Assembly (NCBI RefSeq): GCF_025460805.1
Contig: NZ_JAMXFJ010000010.1
Location: forward strand, 124,001-188,000
DNA from: Microvirga sesbaniae
GTDB lineage: Bacteria > Pseudomonadota > Alphaproteobacteria > Rhizobiales > Beijerinckiaceae
DNA length: 64,000 nucleotides
Direction: 5' to 3'
Shown here: one piece after another, positions 35,293-43,699 of the stretch
Layout: the number at the start of each line of letters is the position of its first letter
How positions within the stretch are numbered: position 1 is the stretch's first letter
Translations under genes and position numbers: made by a program
Notes under the pieces: generated by a model
The model's database searches: none
What the model saw: only the letters and a program-made list of their open reading frames with translations
What the model was told of the DNA's origin: nothing

Positions 35293-37524
35293 TCAGTTAG
35301 ATGCTTCGACGGTTTGCCCAGATTGGATCAAGACATCATCCATCCCTGGCCCGAACCACTTGTCTTTGATCCCTTCAAGAATGTTCGAGTAATCGTCTGT
35401 CCAGGGTGCCCGGGACAAGTCCGGCTGAATCAGTTTCCACGTCTGGGCGATGGCTCCCAAATCCTCGCCCCTATGGCCGATCGCGAGCGTAATACTCGCT
35501 CCAGTCGCCTCCCCACTGGCCTTCGTCGCACCGGCATAGGTAACCAGGCCCGCCTCGGCCGCAGCTCGTGCAACGATTGCTCGCAGGTCCAGGTGCCGGT
35601 TGGAAATGTGCATCACGACCACGCCATTCGGGCTCATCCGATCCAGATAGGAGCGGATTGCCTCGACAGTGATCAGATGAGCCGGGATCGAGTCCGACGA
35701 GAAGGCGTCCAAAAAGACGAGGTCAAAACGATTGGTCTCTTTTTGCAGCGTAAGCCTTGCATCGCCATGGACGATCCTCGAATTGGGCGCACATTTCGCC
35801 ATGAACGCGAATTGGGACGGATCGGTCGCAATCTCCGTCACCACTGGGTCGATCTCGAAGAAGGTCCAATCCTCTCCCGCCTTGATCGAACAGGCAATGC
35901 TGCCGCTTCCCAGCCCGACCGCTGCGACGCGATTTAGCTGTCCCCCCTGGGCACGTCGAACCGCCTCGATTCCAAGGACGTTCGATCCAGCCGAAGCGTA
36001 ATAGGTCAGGGGCTGGGGCCGGCCGGCTACTGGCTTGCCGTCCGAAGTCCGAAGCCTCATCGCCCCATGGATCGTGCTGCCGTGGCGAATGTACCGGAAC
36101 TGCCCGTCCGGAGACTCATAGACCTTATTGACGCCAAAGAACGACCGGTATGAGGTTGTCCCAACCACCAGATCCGACAGAACCGTCACGGTAAGAGCGC
36201 AGGCAGTTCCAACAAGGACCGCACCGACGGCTTTTCGCCAGGTGAGGATCAGGAGGATGATCAGCAACACCCCTGTGATGAACAGGATTGTTTCGCTCAG
36301 CCGATCGACCAAAAGGAGCAAAACGCCACATCCCACCAGCAGGATAGCTGCAGCGATACCCGGATAAGCCTCCTTAAAGGTGAGCTCCCTCCAAGCAACC
36401 TTCCGCCCGACGAAGAGAGCGGCCACCAGGAGGATTGGGTACTCAAGAACCCCGGAGAACAGGAATGGCGCCAGCAGGCCGCTGAATACGCCACCCAGCA
36501 CCCCACCGGCGGACATCCAGACATAAAACGAGGTCAGGTTCCGGGCCGTGGGGCGACGCTCGTAGAGAGCTCGATGAGCGATAAAAGCGCTGATGAAGAA
36601 AACCCCTAGGTGGAGCCCCGCCAGGGCCAGTGTCTCCGCACCTTTCAGCAGCATCAAGAAAACGAAGGCGATCCCCCAGACCTGAACTGCCTTCAACTTT
36701 CCCGACGAGGCGAACGACCTCTCGCGGAAGGTCATGATGAAAGTCAGCAGGAACAGGGCCAAGGGCAGGACCCAAAGGAAGGGGGCAGAAGCCACATCGG
36801 TCGCAATATGGGCCGTGACGGCGACCAGCAGACCGGACGGCACCAGGGCAATGGCCATCCATGCCAGACGGTCCGACCATCCCACTGTGGCTCCCTCAAT
36901 GTCATCCGTGGCGACAATCCCGCTAATCACTCGTCCCCGGCGGATCAGGTAAAAGCCACAAAGGGTGACGCCCGCTGCCAGCAGGCCATAGAGCGATGCC
37001 CAGAGAAGGCTTTGCTCGCCCAGCCGCAGCCACGGCTCGATCAGGAGGGGATAAGACAGAAGGGCGAGGAAAGACCCTGCGTTCGAGGCGGCATAAAGGA
37101 AGTACGGATCCGCAGATTGCTTGTCCCCGACCTGGCCAAACCACGCCTGGAGCAACGGGCCATTTGCCGACAAGGCGAAGAACGGCAGCCCGACCGACGC
37201 AGCGAACACGCCCAGTAGCCAGAACGCAGTCGCGCCTGACGGCTCCGGGTTTCCGAATGCGATGACCGTAATCGGAAGCCCTGCCATAGCCAGGGCCAGC
37301 AATTTCACATGGACCGCGACAGCAACGCCCCGGCGCATCCGCGTCACCAGCAGGTTTGCATAGGCATAGCCTGCCAGCAGCAGAGCCTGGAAAAAAACCA
37401 TAGCGACGGACCAGACCGACGGAGAGCCCCCCAAGATCGGGAGCACCATCTTGGTGAACATCGGCTGCACACCGAAGAGCAGGAAGGAAGACAAGAAAAT
37501 GGTGGTGGCAAAAAGGGGAAGCAT
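35293..37524 (-). CDS. Membrane-fused spermidine synthase-like protein (fused MFS/aminopropyltransferase)
   Basis: 743 residues from ATG 37524. About 12 transmembrane helices cover residues ~1-440. The soluble C-terminal part (~455-743) has the spermidine-synthase Rossmann fold: VAAVGLGSGSIACSI (SAM-type loop), FFEIDP and FDLVFLDAFSSDSIP. The glutamate after strand 2 is present. Such fused proteins are widespread, but aminopropyl transfer has not been shown for most, and the membrane part is only MFS-like. Substrate unknown. Confidence 0.8.
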   Translation of the reverse strand: MLPLFATTIFLSSFLLFGVQPMFTKMVLPILGGSPSVWSVAMVFFQALLLAGYAYANLLVTRMRRGVAVAVHVKLLALAMAGLPITVIAFGNPEPSGATAFWLLGVFAASVGLPFFALSANGPLLQAWFGQVGDKQSADPYFLYAASNAGSFLALLSYPLLIEPWLRLGEQSLLWASLYGLLAAGVTLCGFYLIRRGRVISGIVATDDIEGATVGWSDRLAWMAIALVPSGLLVAVTAHIATDVASAPFLWVLPLALFLLTFIMTFRERSFASSGKLKAVQVWGIAFVFLMLLKGAETLALAGLHLGVFFISAFIAHRALYERRPTARNLTSFYVWMSAGGVLGGVFSGLLAPFLFSGVLEYPILLVAALFVGRKVAWRELTFKEAYPGIAAAILLVGCGVLLLLVDRLSETILFITGVLLIILLILTWRKAVGAVLVGTACALTVTVLSDLVVGTTSYRSFFGVNKVYESPDGQFRYIRHGSTIHGAMRLRTSDGKPVAGRPQPLTYYASAGSNVLGIEAVRRAQGGQLNRVAAVGLGSGSIACSIKAGEDWTFFEIDPVVTEIATDPSQFAFMAKCAPNSRIVHGDARLTLQKETNRFDLVFLDAFSSDSIPAHLITVEAIRSYLDRMSPNGVVVMHISNRHLDLRAIVARAAAEAGLVTYAGATKASGEATGASITLAIGHRGEDLGAIAQTWKLIQPDLSRAPWTDDYSNILEGIKDKWFGPGMDDVLIQSGQTVEASN

Positions 37525-37560
37525 CGTCGAGGCGCCCGCGTGGCTGGAATTGCGTTTATC

Positions 37561-37589
37561 AAGAAAAAGGCCGAGCGTAATGCCCGGCC
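37561..37589 (-). terminator. Rho-independent terminator of the outer-membrane protein gene
   Basis: Read on the minus strand: GGCCGGGC, loop ATTAC, GCTCGGCC (one G-U pair), then TTTTTCTT. Confidence 0.75.
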
Positions 37590-37618
37590 TCCTTTCACCA
37601 TCATGAAGTGACGGCAAC

Positions 37619-38425
37619 TCACCATTTGAAGTTCACGCCGGCACGAACGACGTTGCCGGTGTTGTCGCTGCGAACATGGTAATCAGCGACCTCGCCCGCG
37701 GCTCCGACATCATACTTCGACGTGCCGAGATTGTAGTAGAGATACTCGAACTTGCCCGTCAGATTGTTCGTAATGGCATATTCAGTGCCTGCGCCAACCG
37801 TCCAGCCAGTGCGGGTCTCATCACCATTGCCGCTAATGGGCTCGAGAGGAGTCACCACGCGGCCAGTCGTCACCGTACCCTCAACGAGAGCGCTGTTCTT
37901 CACGTCGCCGAAGGCCAAGCCACCAGTTCCGTAAACGAAGAACCGATCCGCCGCCACGCCAAGGCGGCCGCGCACGGTGCCTAACCACTCAAGGCTGTTC
38001 TGGACCGTCACCGTTCCGTTGACAGTATACCCCGTGCCCTCAACCGTCCGCGGCATGGACAAGGCCTTCACGTCATCGAGGTAGCTGATGTCGCCTTCGA
38101 TGCCGAACACGAGCAGACCCGTCTGCCAGTTGTAGCCAGCCTGGGCGCCGCCGATAAAGGTCTGGAAATCGTCCTTGGGACGAACCCAGCCGCCGAGCTC
38201 CGACACCGCGGTGTCGCTGCCGAATTGGCCCTGACTCTCGCCATACGCCAGGCCCGCATTGCCGCCGACATAGACACCGGTCCACACGAAACCCGGCTTC
38301 AGACTCTGAACAGCGGACGGCAGAATGGACGAGAACGACGGGGCAGAAAGATCAGCGGCCATCGAGGAAGTGCTGGCAAGAGCAAGCGCGATTGCAGCGG
38401 CGAAACCCTTCAGATGATTGTTCAT
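37619..38425 (-). CDS. Outer-membrane beta-barrel protein (Omp25/31-like porin family)
   Basis: 268 residues from ATG 38425. Signal peptide ~1-25 (SMAADL). The mature protein is a single 8-stranded barrel: WTGVYVGGNAGLAYG at the first strand, GGAQAGYNWQ, GIEGDISY, VRGRLGVAADRFFVYGTGGLAFG, WTVGAGTEYAI, GKFEYLYYNLG and the C-terminal aromatic VRAGVNFKW. This is the alphaproteobacterial Omp25/31 group. A TAATTCG element faces it at 38505. Confidence 0.88.
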   Translation of the reverse strand: MNNHLKGFAAAIALALASTSSMAADLSAPSFSSILPSAVQSLKPGFVWTGVYVGGNAGLAYGESQGQFGSDTAVSELGGWVRPKDDFQTFIGGAQAGYNWQTGLLVFGIEGDISYLDDVKALSMPRTVEGTGYTVNGTVTVQNSLEWLGTVRGRLGVAADRFFVYGTGGLAFGDVKNSALVEGTVTTGRVVTPLEPISGNGDETRTGWTVGAGTEYAITNNLTGKFEYLYYNLGTSKYDVGAAGEVADYHVRSDNTGNVVRAGVNFKW

Positions 38426-38504
38426 GATTTGCGAAACTCCTGGTGTTCGATAGGCCGCTGTTATCCGATCGCCCCGCCCCTGTCTGCAATAAAACGGGCG
38501 AAGC

Positions 38505-38511
38505 CGAATTA
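38505..38511 (-). promoter_or_regulatory. TAATTCG element facing the barrel gene
   Basis: On the minus strand TTTTTTAATTCGGCTTCGCCC, 80 nt before the ATG of the outer-membrane protein and pointing toward it. Confidence 0.45.
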
Positions 38512-38641
38512 AAAAAGGGGAAAGCCGATCGGTTTGGTAAAAGGCCTCACACCTTCCCTGAAGAGCCATCCAAATCTGGATCAATCCTCCTCAAAACCCC
38601 TGAAATTCCAGGGAATTCCTCTCGCGCCAGGAGGCGCTCCT

Positions 38642-39094
38642 ATGGAGACATTTACGGTCACCGTCGCCTTCTATGATGCCTGGAGGGTCCAGACACTCGT
38701 GACGAAGGCAGAAACTCCCCTGAAGGCGGGGGAGAGCGCTATCCGTCTAGCCGACGGCCGACGGGTTGAACGCTACAAACTCGAATCGTGGGATCCCAGT
38801 GCCAGCTTCGTTGCCGGTATCCGTCCTGGCGGCAAACTGTCGGACAACAAGTTTGAATTGGATCCGGTACTCCAGGGCCCCATTCCGTTCCGCCTATCTG
38901 AGGAGTTTGCCACCGGGAGCCCGTGCTCGCGTGAGACGGCGCAGGGTTTGGTCGAGACACTGGCGATGCTGCGACTTTGGGCTGCCGACCAGCTCGGCGG
39001 CGCTGCGAGATGTACCCGCCTGCCTGATGACCATCCAATCAAACGAGCTTCGAGAGCACTCCAGGCCGCCAAGCGAGAAGGGCTGACCCTGTGA
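38642..39094 (+). CDS. Hypothetical protein, first gene of a tight operon
   Basis: 150 residues from ATG 38642 with AGGAGG upstream. An N-terminal beta segment (ETFTVTVAFYDAWRVQTLVTKAETPLKAGESAIRLADG is the visible pattern in pieces) and a C-terminal helical part. No signal peptide. Its stop overlaps the GTG start of the next gene. No family recognised. Confidence 0.65.
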   Translation: METFTVTVAFYDAWRVQTLVTKAETPLKAGESAIRLADGRRVERYKLESWDPSASFVAGIRPGGKLSDNKFELDPVLQGPIPFRLSEEFATGSPCSRETAQGLVETLAMLRLWAADQLGGAARCTRLPDDHPIKRASRALQAAKREGLTL

Positions 39095-39369
39095 GCACGA
39101 CTGCAACGCCGCCTTTTGGCGCTCCGGCCCCGGGCTCTGGTCGCAGGATGCTTGGGTTTCAACTCGCTGATCCGTCCGGGCACAACATCCAAGGCGACGA
39201 CGAGGACCCTCTCAACCTCACGTCGTTTCAGATCATGACCCCCGCCTATGCGGTCGCCGCTATAGCAAAGCTTGGAGGCGATTCCCGGTATCTCCTGATG
39301 CCCATCTTTGAGGGAGACATCGAAGAACCCAGCCTCATCGGCCCTAGTGACACGGAGATCAGCGAATGA
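39091..39369 (+). CDS. Hypothetical protein in tight operon
   Basis: 92 residues from GTG 39091, overlapping the previous stop by 4 nt (GTGA). Pro/Gly-rich N-terminus, small globular C-terminus. It overlaps the next gene by 4 nt (ATGA). No family recognised. Confidence 0.6.
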   Translation: MSTTATPPFGAPAPGSGRRMLGFQLADPSGHNIQGDDEDPLNLTSFQIMTPAYAVAAIAKLGGDSRYLLMPIFEGDIEEPSLIGPSDTEISE

Positions 39370-39671
39370 CCAAACTCTTGAACCTCGACGAAATGCTCGA
39401 CTGCGCCAAGGAAATCGGCCTTCCGCAAGCTGACATCTGGGCGGGTGAACTCGAAACCATCGGTTCGACTATGGCCGCTGCCATCGCGGATAAGCTCGGG
39501 GTGATTGCCGGTGATGCCTCCGCCGAGGGTGTAGCCTTTGCTGGCACCTGCGCACCATTCAATCCGGCCTTTGAGGGGCAGCCATGCCCCGACGCTCTGG
39601 ACCAATTTGATCCGGATGGTGACTGGAGTACCGGGGGCGCGACGGACGAGGGAGACGGCGAGAATGCTTGA
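39366..39671 (+). CDS. Hypothetical protein in tight operon
   Basis: 101 residues from ATG 39366. Acidic, with a C-terminal run of Asp/Gly. It overlaps the next gene by 8 nt. Unrecognised. Confidence 0.6.
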   Translation: MTKLLNLDEMLDCAKEIGLPQADIWAGELETIGSTMAAAIADKLGVIAGDASAEGVAFAGTCAPFNPAFEGQPCPDALDQFDPDGDWSTGGATDEGDGENA

Positions 39672-39855
39672 AGACCATCTCAATAATGCCCGTGCCGTTC
39701 TGAAGGCCGCTGGCTTCTCGAACTATCACAACTATCGGCCCTATGAGGATTTCGACCGCTGGCTCAACAATGACCAAGCCGTTGTGATCACGCTCAACCG
39801 GGACGATGGGACATTCTACGCCCTGTACCGGGCTGCCACAGTTCCAGGGGGGTGA
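39664..39855 (+). CDS. Small hypothetical protein in tight operon
   Basis: 63 residues from ATG 39664. Rich in Asn, Tyr and Arg; looks like a small alpha/beta module (VVITLNRDDGTFYALYRAA). It overlaps the next gene by 50 nt. Unrecognised. Confidence 0.55.
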   Translation: MLEDHLNNARAVLKAAGFSNYHNYRPYEDFDRWLNNDQAVVITLNRDDGTFYALYRAATVPGG

Positions 39856-40264
39856 GCTTGAGACGTCTCCGAACCCGGTCCAGAGCGGCGACCTCCAGTC
39901 ACTGACTGCCGAGACGATCACTGAGATCGTCCGAGGTTTCGACACGACATTCGTCTCTCCGCCCAAGCCCGCGCCCGCTCCGCCGAAGCCACAAAGGCTC
40001 GACCTTAAGAAGGGAGCCCGGTACCGGGTTTCCAAAGAAGGGTCCCATTTGGGACGCTGGGAACCGCATCCAAGCGGAGGCATGATAATGAAACAGGTCG
40101 AGCTGCCCGTTGGCGCGGAAATCACCTTCCTTGGGCAAAACCAAGGTCCTGGGTCCGACCCAGGATATGTGCAGACCTTCTCCCATGGCGAGGAAATCGG
40201 AGACTTTTGGCCAACAACGGTCATGGGCCTCGGCATTGAGGCGGAGTGGCTTGAGGCGATTTGA
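39806..40264 (+). CDS. Hypothetical protein, last gene of tight operon
   Basis: 152 residues from ATG 39806, the only good start; it lies 50 nt inside the previous gene. A Pro/Ala/Lys linker (~48-62) leads to a beta-rich tail (GARYRVSKEG, VELPVGAEITFLGQN). Unrecognised. Confidence 0.5.
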   Translation: MGHSTPCTGLPQFQGGELETSPNPVQSGDLQSLTAETITEIVRGFDTTFVSPPKPAPAPPKPQRLDLKKGARYRVSKEGSHLGRWEPHPSGGMIMKQVELPVGAEITFLGQNQGPGSDPGYVQTFSHGEEIGDFWPTTVMGLGIEAEWLEAI

Positions 40265-40384
40265 CGAGATTTCGGTAGGTAGATCTACCTTTCGCCCGCA
40301 ACAGTAATCCCTTGTCCACCGATTGCTGCTCGCCATCCCTCGACAATTCACATGAGGTCTTCAATAAGCTCGCTGCAGTCGGTT

Positions 40385-40391
40385 TAATTCG
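40385..40391 (+). promoter_or_regulatory. TAATTCG element
   Basis: GTTTAATTCG, 27 nt before the ATG at 40418, oriented toward it. The short distance is compatible with an element near the transcription start. Confidence 0.4.
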
Positions 40392-40417
40392 CTGCACGAC
40401 GATCAAAGGTGTAAATC

Positions 40418-40831
40418 ATGAAGTTGAAGTTTGGCCTCGCTTTGGCCGCTCTTACCATCGCGACCTCCCCTGCTATGGCAAGAGATCCGTTCGCAGGCGG
40501 GTATGGAGGCAATGACGATGTCTGCGCAAAGAATGTATCGTGCAGCTTGGAAATCGATCCAGTCGCCGGCGGGAAGTCGTACACTGTTGTCTTCGAGGCG
40601 GAACAGCAGGGTCGCAGCCCAGACGGTCTCATTACCCGCAAGACCCTCTGCAAAGTCACCGCGCAGCTGGCGCGGGACGGTAAGCGGCTCAAAGGCGCAT
40701 TCCCGGATGGCAAGCCGATCGAGATCGCCCTGGCAGGGCCTGCCACTGTAGCGGTCAGCAAAACCTCAACCCGTCCTTGCGGCGTGCCGTTTCCGATTAG
40801 CGGCAAGTACGAAAACTTCGTGGATTACTGA
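40418..40831 (+). CDS. Secreted hypothetical protein
   Basis: 137 residues. Signal peptide ~1-21 (AMA-R). Four cysteines in the mature part fit disulfides. The end (RPCGVPFPISGKYENFVDY) resembles part of the secreted protein at 29294-30193. A clear terminator follows. Probably a periplasmic or surface protein of unknown role. Confidence 0.7.
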   Translation: MKLKFGLALAALTIATSPAMARDPFAGGYGGNDDVCAKNVSCSLEIDPVAGGKSYTVVFEAEQQGRSPDGLITRKTLCKVTAQLARDGKRLKGAFPDGKPIEIALAGPATVAVSKTSTRPCGVPFPISGKYENFVDY

Positions 40832-40886
40832 GCTTCGGGTCGGTCACCTGATCGGGTGGCGCTTCCATGTAGCCAACGTGACTATC

Positions 40887-40919
40887 AGGCGAGGGAGTGG
40901 AAAACACCCCTCGCCTTTT
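40887..40919 (+). terminator. Rho-independent terminator
   Basis: AGGCGAGGGAGTG and CACCCCTCGCCT pair around GAAAA, followed by TTTTC. Confidence 0.75.
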
Positions 40920-41014
40920 CATTTCCGCTGAGTTGAACGTTCCTCAGCGAAGGTCTGCATCTCCCAAAACCCTGATTGGCTGAGAGCGACAATTCAAAAC
41001 CCCAGGAAATCTCC

Positions 41015-41332
41015 ATGACCTACCCTGTGTTCAAACCAGCGGTGGAATACCCGCTGCGCGCCTTTTTGGACCTGTCCACCGCGCACCTTCGGCCAGAAAC
41101 GGTTGCACATCTGAATACGCTTGAGAACGACGAGTTGCCGTTCTCGGGCGGGGTCACCCAGCACGGCTGGCTGGTCTATGCCCCACACGAGGCGGACCTA
41201 AAGGCCTATCCCAAGTGCCCGCCAGAGATCGTCGACGCCATGAAGAAGGCCCGTGAGCTCGGCGCCGATTACGTTCTCTACGACAACGAGGCTGATCCGG
41301 ATCCGAACGTTCTTCCGGTTTTCGAGCACTGA
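41015..41332 (+). CDS. DUF5983-like small protein
   Basis: 105 residues from ATG 41015 with CAGGA upstream. The segment LSTAHLRPETVAHL...  GWLVYAPHEAD resembles the DUF5983 pattern seen in plasmid and integrative-element genes; this match is from memory and moderate. No enzyme motif. Followed by two small genes in the same direction. Confidence 0.5.
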   Translation: MTYPVFKPAVEYPLRAFLDLSTAHLRPETVAHLNTLENDELPFSGGVTQHGWLVYAPHEADLKAYPKCPPEIVDAMKKARELGADYVLYDNEADPDPNVLPVFEH

Positions 41333-41366
41333 ACCGTCCTACTCCTCTTTCGAACGAGGTGCTTTC

Positions 41367-41651
41367 ATGACGCCCCGACATGTTCAATCCGCCGCCGACG
41401 CACTGGCGCAGCGCGGAGCCATTATTGCCCATCACGACGAAATCGCCGCATCGCTCACCGTTGGTTCCAGAGTTCAGATCTTCACGCCTGATGCGACCAA
41501 TCAGACGTGTGAGCTTGTGATCGAGACCAGCGATGATCTCCAAGCCGTTTTCACTGCCCTGCGCGGGAGATTCCAGACCCGGCTTCAATCCCTGGATGCG
41601 CGCCTCCATGACCTTGGCGTCGACACCTCGCAACTCTCCTCCATCGACTGA
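41367..41651 (+). CDS. Small hypothetical protein
   Basis: 94 residues from ATG 41367. Mostly helical with a predicted beta hairpin (SRVQIFTPDATNQTCELVIE). No signal peptide. Unrecognised. Likely co-transcribed with its neighbours. Confidence 0.55.
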   Translation: MTPRHVQSAADALAQRGAIIAHHDEIAASLTVGSRVQIFTPDATNQTCELVIETSDDLQAVFTALRGRFQTRLQSLDARLHDLGVDTSQLSSID

Positions 41652-41678
41652 GCTACGTGCCGCCAGGAGTTATAGACC

Positions 41679-42320
41679 ATGTTCCAAGAACAGATCGCCA
41701 GTCGATCCGACAACCCCTTCCTGATGCTGCGGGCAAAGCTGCATGACCGTCTCGGTCCCCAGGGCCGCGAGACAGTTCGGGCAAAAGCCACTCAGGCCGT
41801 GTTCGATGCTGAGCTCCGAACCGAAGTCGATCCTTGGGTTGAGTTCGCACATGAAGGTTACAAATTCCGCGTCCGGAATGCTGGCGACGATCTCGAAGTC
41901 GAGTTGATTGGTGAGCCGACCCTGAATGAGGCCCTCGCTGCCCGCGGGCTGTCTCATAAGCGGGATGCTCTAACCGGCGCCGACGGGCGGCACACGATCA
42001 AGGACGCCTCAGGCACTGTCGTCGGCCGCTACACGGCAACAGAGGCCTGGGCCGAGGTAATCAACGACACCAAGCGTCCTCTGCCCGATTTCGATCCTTC
42101 CAAGGTAAGGATCGAGCGCCACCGGATGAGCGTCACGCAAGGCGAGGCCTCGGTGTTCTATGATGAGCGGCTCCTCAATCGCTACGGCGACCAGATCAAA
42201 CTTCTTGAAAAGGAAGCCACCGCGCCGGCTGGGGCCCAAGTGATTGGCGGTTACCACGGGTACGGCGATCAAGAGTGGATCGATGCGGCTCGCCGCGTGA
42301 TCACGCGCGGCTCCTGGTAG
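41679..42320 (+). CDS. Hypothetical protein
   Basis: 213 residues from ATG 41679. Soluble alpha/beta protein; ends in GYHGYGDQEWIDAARRVITRGSW. No recognised motif. Sits just before the IS-interrupted gene. Confidence 0.6.
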   Translation: MFQEQIASRSDNPFLMLRAKLHDRLGPQGRETVRAKATQAVFDAELRTEVDPWVEFAHEGYKFRVRNAGDDLEVELIGEPTLNEALAARGLSHKRDALTGADGRHTIKDASGTVVGRYTATEAWAEVINDTKRPLPDFDPSKVRIERHRMSVTQGEASVFYDERLLNRYGDQIKLLEKEATAPAGAQVIGGYHGYGDQEWIDAARRVITRGSW

Positions 42321-42356
42321 GGGCCTGCCCCATCCCTCATTCACACTAGGCTATCG

Positions 42357-42551
42357 ATGCCCCGGATTTCTGCTACCGTCCTTCAGACAACCTTCGACTT
42401 CGATCTCTTCATCGCAGATCCTGTTGTCGTAACGCCTGCGGTTCAGTCTCCGATCTTCGGGGTTGATGCAGCACCGCTTATTCCTCCCGTCAATGACAAT
42501 CAGGTTGCTCTCACGACCGAAGCCCTGTTGGAGGTTTTGAAGCAGAAGCTA
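42357..42551 (+). pseudogene. 5' fragment of gene split by IS630-family element
   Basis: The frame from ATG 42357 (65 codons) runs in frame across the TA target site into 43699 if the IS and one TA copy are removed. It contains QTTFDFDLF, a motif also seen at the start of the protein at 44790 (QMAFDFDALF), which could be a shared peptide. The 3' part is annotated separately at 43699-44754. The gene is therefore probably a single ~416-residue gene before insertion. Confidence 0.6.
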
Positions 42552-42576
42552 AGTAGGTCGCCATAAGACTTGCAAC
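42552..42576. repeat. Left terminal inverted repeat of IS630 element
   Basis: Pairs with the right end (43672-43696) with a few mismatches around the AAG/TTT centre. Confidence 0.85.
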
Positions 42577-42605
42577 GCGAGAGCCTCGGGTGTTTGCTGG
42601 GGAGC

Positions 42606-43124
42606 ATGCAACACCATGATCACTCTCCCGAGACGTGGCTCGATGAGGCGGATCGCACGCGGCTGGCTGCCGCGCTGGCTGGCGCCCGCGAGGCTCGTGT
42701 GTATCGCCGCCTCGAGGCGCTGCTGCTGGTGGCCGAGGGGCATCCCGTGGCCGAGGCAGCCCGCCGCTGCCGGGTCAACCGCTCCAGTGTGCATCGCTGG
42801 CTCGTCCAGTACCGGGCCGAACATGAGACCACGGCCCTGATCGACCGGCCGCGCAGCGGACGTCCCCGCCGTCAGCCGAGGCTCACGCCGCAGCGCCTGG
42901 CCGCCGCCCTGGCGCGCGATCCGCGCCGCTGCGGCTATCAGGCCACGAGCTGGACGGTGCCGCTGCTGGCCCACGACCTGGCCGCCAAGGGCCTCGCGGT
43001 CAGCCCGCGCACGCTGCGGCGCCGCCTGCACGAGGCCGGCTATCGCTGGAAGCGGCCGCGCTATGTCTATGTCGCGCGCGCGGCGCATCTGGCGCAGAAA
43101 AAGGGGGGATCACCCGACGTCTGA
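42606..43124 (+). CDS. IS630 transposase, frame A (DNA-binding part)
   Basis: 172 residues from ATG 42606, containing the helix-turn-helix pair typical of IS630 (PVAEAARRCRVNRSSVHRWL, RTLRRRLHEAGYRW). The frame stops at 43124, just after an A5G6 run (43098-43108). A -1 shift on this run continues into the DDE frame. Confidence 0.88.
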   Translation: MQHHDHSPETWLDEADRTRLAAALAGAREARVYRRLEALLLVAEGHPVAEAARRCRVNRSSVHRWLVQYRAEHETTALIDRPRSGRPRRQPRLTPQRLAAALARDPRRCGYQATSWTVPLLAHDLAAKGLAVSPRTLRRRLHEAGYRWKRPRYVYVARAAHLAQKKGGSPDV

Positions 43125-43699
43125 AAGCCGGCCGGCACGGGGGAGATCGGCTGCTGTGCCTCGACTGGTCCCTGCTGCGGCTGTTTCCGCCGCTGCGCGC
43201 CACCTGGGCGCTCAAGGGCACCCAGGCTCTCGTGCCGATCACCGGGCGCAATGCCAAGCGGGTGCTGTTCGGGGCGATTGATCTACGGACCGCTCGCCGG
43301 GTGGTGCTGATCCGCACCCGCGCCGGTCAGGCCGATGCCCAGGCGTTCCTGCGCGCGTTGCGGCGCCGCTACCGGGGCGCCGGCTGGCTCTGGCTGCTGA
43401 CGGATCGGGCCAGCGCCCACACCGCCCCGCAGACCCAAGCCCTGGCCGCCCGGCTGCGCATCCGGTTCGTGTGGTTGCCCCGGCAGGCGCCCGAACTGAG
43501 CCCGATGGATCAGCTCTGGCGCGAGCTCAAGCGACTGGTAGCGGCCAACCGGCAGGCCGCGTCCATCGATGCTCTGGCCGCCGAGGCCGCTGAGTGGGTT
43601 CTGAGGCTGACGCCGCAGCAGGCGCGCCGCAAGGCCGGCATGCTGTCCAAACGCTTCTGGCTCAGAACGCTGTTGCAGGACTTTTGGCGACCTACTTAG
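43109..43699 (+). CDS. IS630 transposase, frame B (DDE catalytic part)
   Basis: Translated by a -1 frameshift on AAAAAGGGGGG. DDE residues: first Asp in LDW (just after the shift), second Asp in LLTDRASAHTA, Glu in LSPMDQLWRELKRL. The stop codon TAG at 43697-43699 is supplied by the duplicated TA plus the flanking G, so the end of the transposase depends on the target site. Confidence 0.85.
   Translation: MTRRLKAGRHGGDRLLCLDWSLLRLFPPLRATWALKGTQALVPITGRNAKRVLFGAIDLRTARRVVLIRTRAGQADAQAFLRALRRRYRGAGWLWLLTDRASAHTAPQTQALAARLRIRFVWLPRQAPELSPMDQLWRELKRLVAANRQAASIDALAAEAAEWVLRLTPQQARRKAGMLSKRFWLRTLLQDFWRPT
43672..43696. repeat. Right terminal inverted repeat of IS630 element
   Basis: Complement of the left end, with mismatches in the centre. 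Confidence 0.85.

Larger units (their letters stand above)
42552..43696 (+). mobile_element. IS630-family insertion sequence
   Basis: 1145 bp flanked by TA duplication (42550-42551 and 43697-43698), as expected for IS630/Tc1-type transposition. Imperfect terminal inverted repeats of about 26 bp: AGTAGGTCGCCATAAGACTTGCAAC at the left and its near complement (GTTGCAGGACTTTTGGCGACCTACT) at the right. Encodes two overlapping reading frames of a DDE transposase. Confidence 0.93.
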
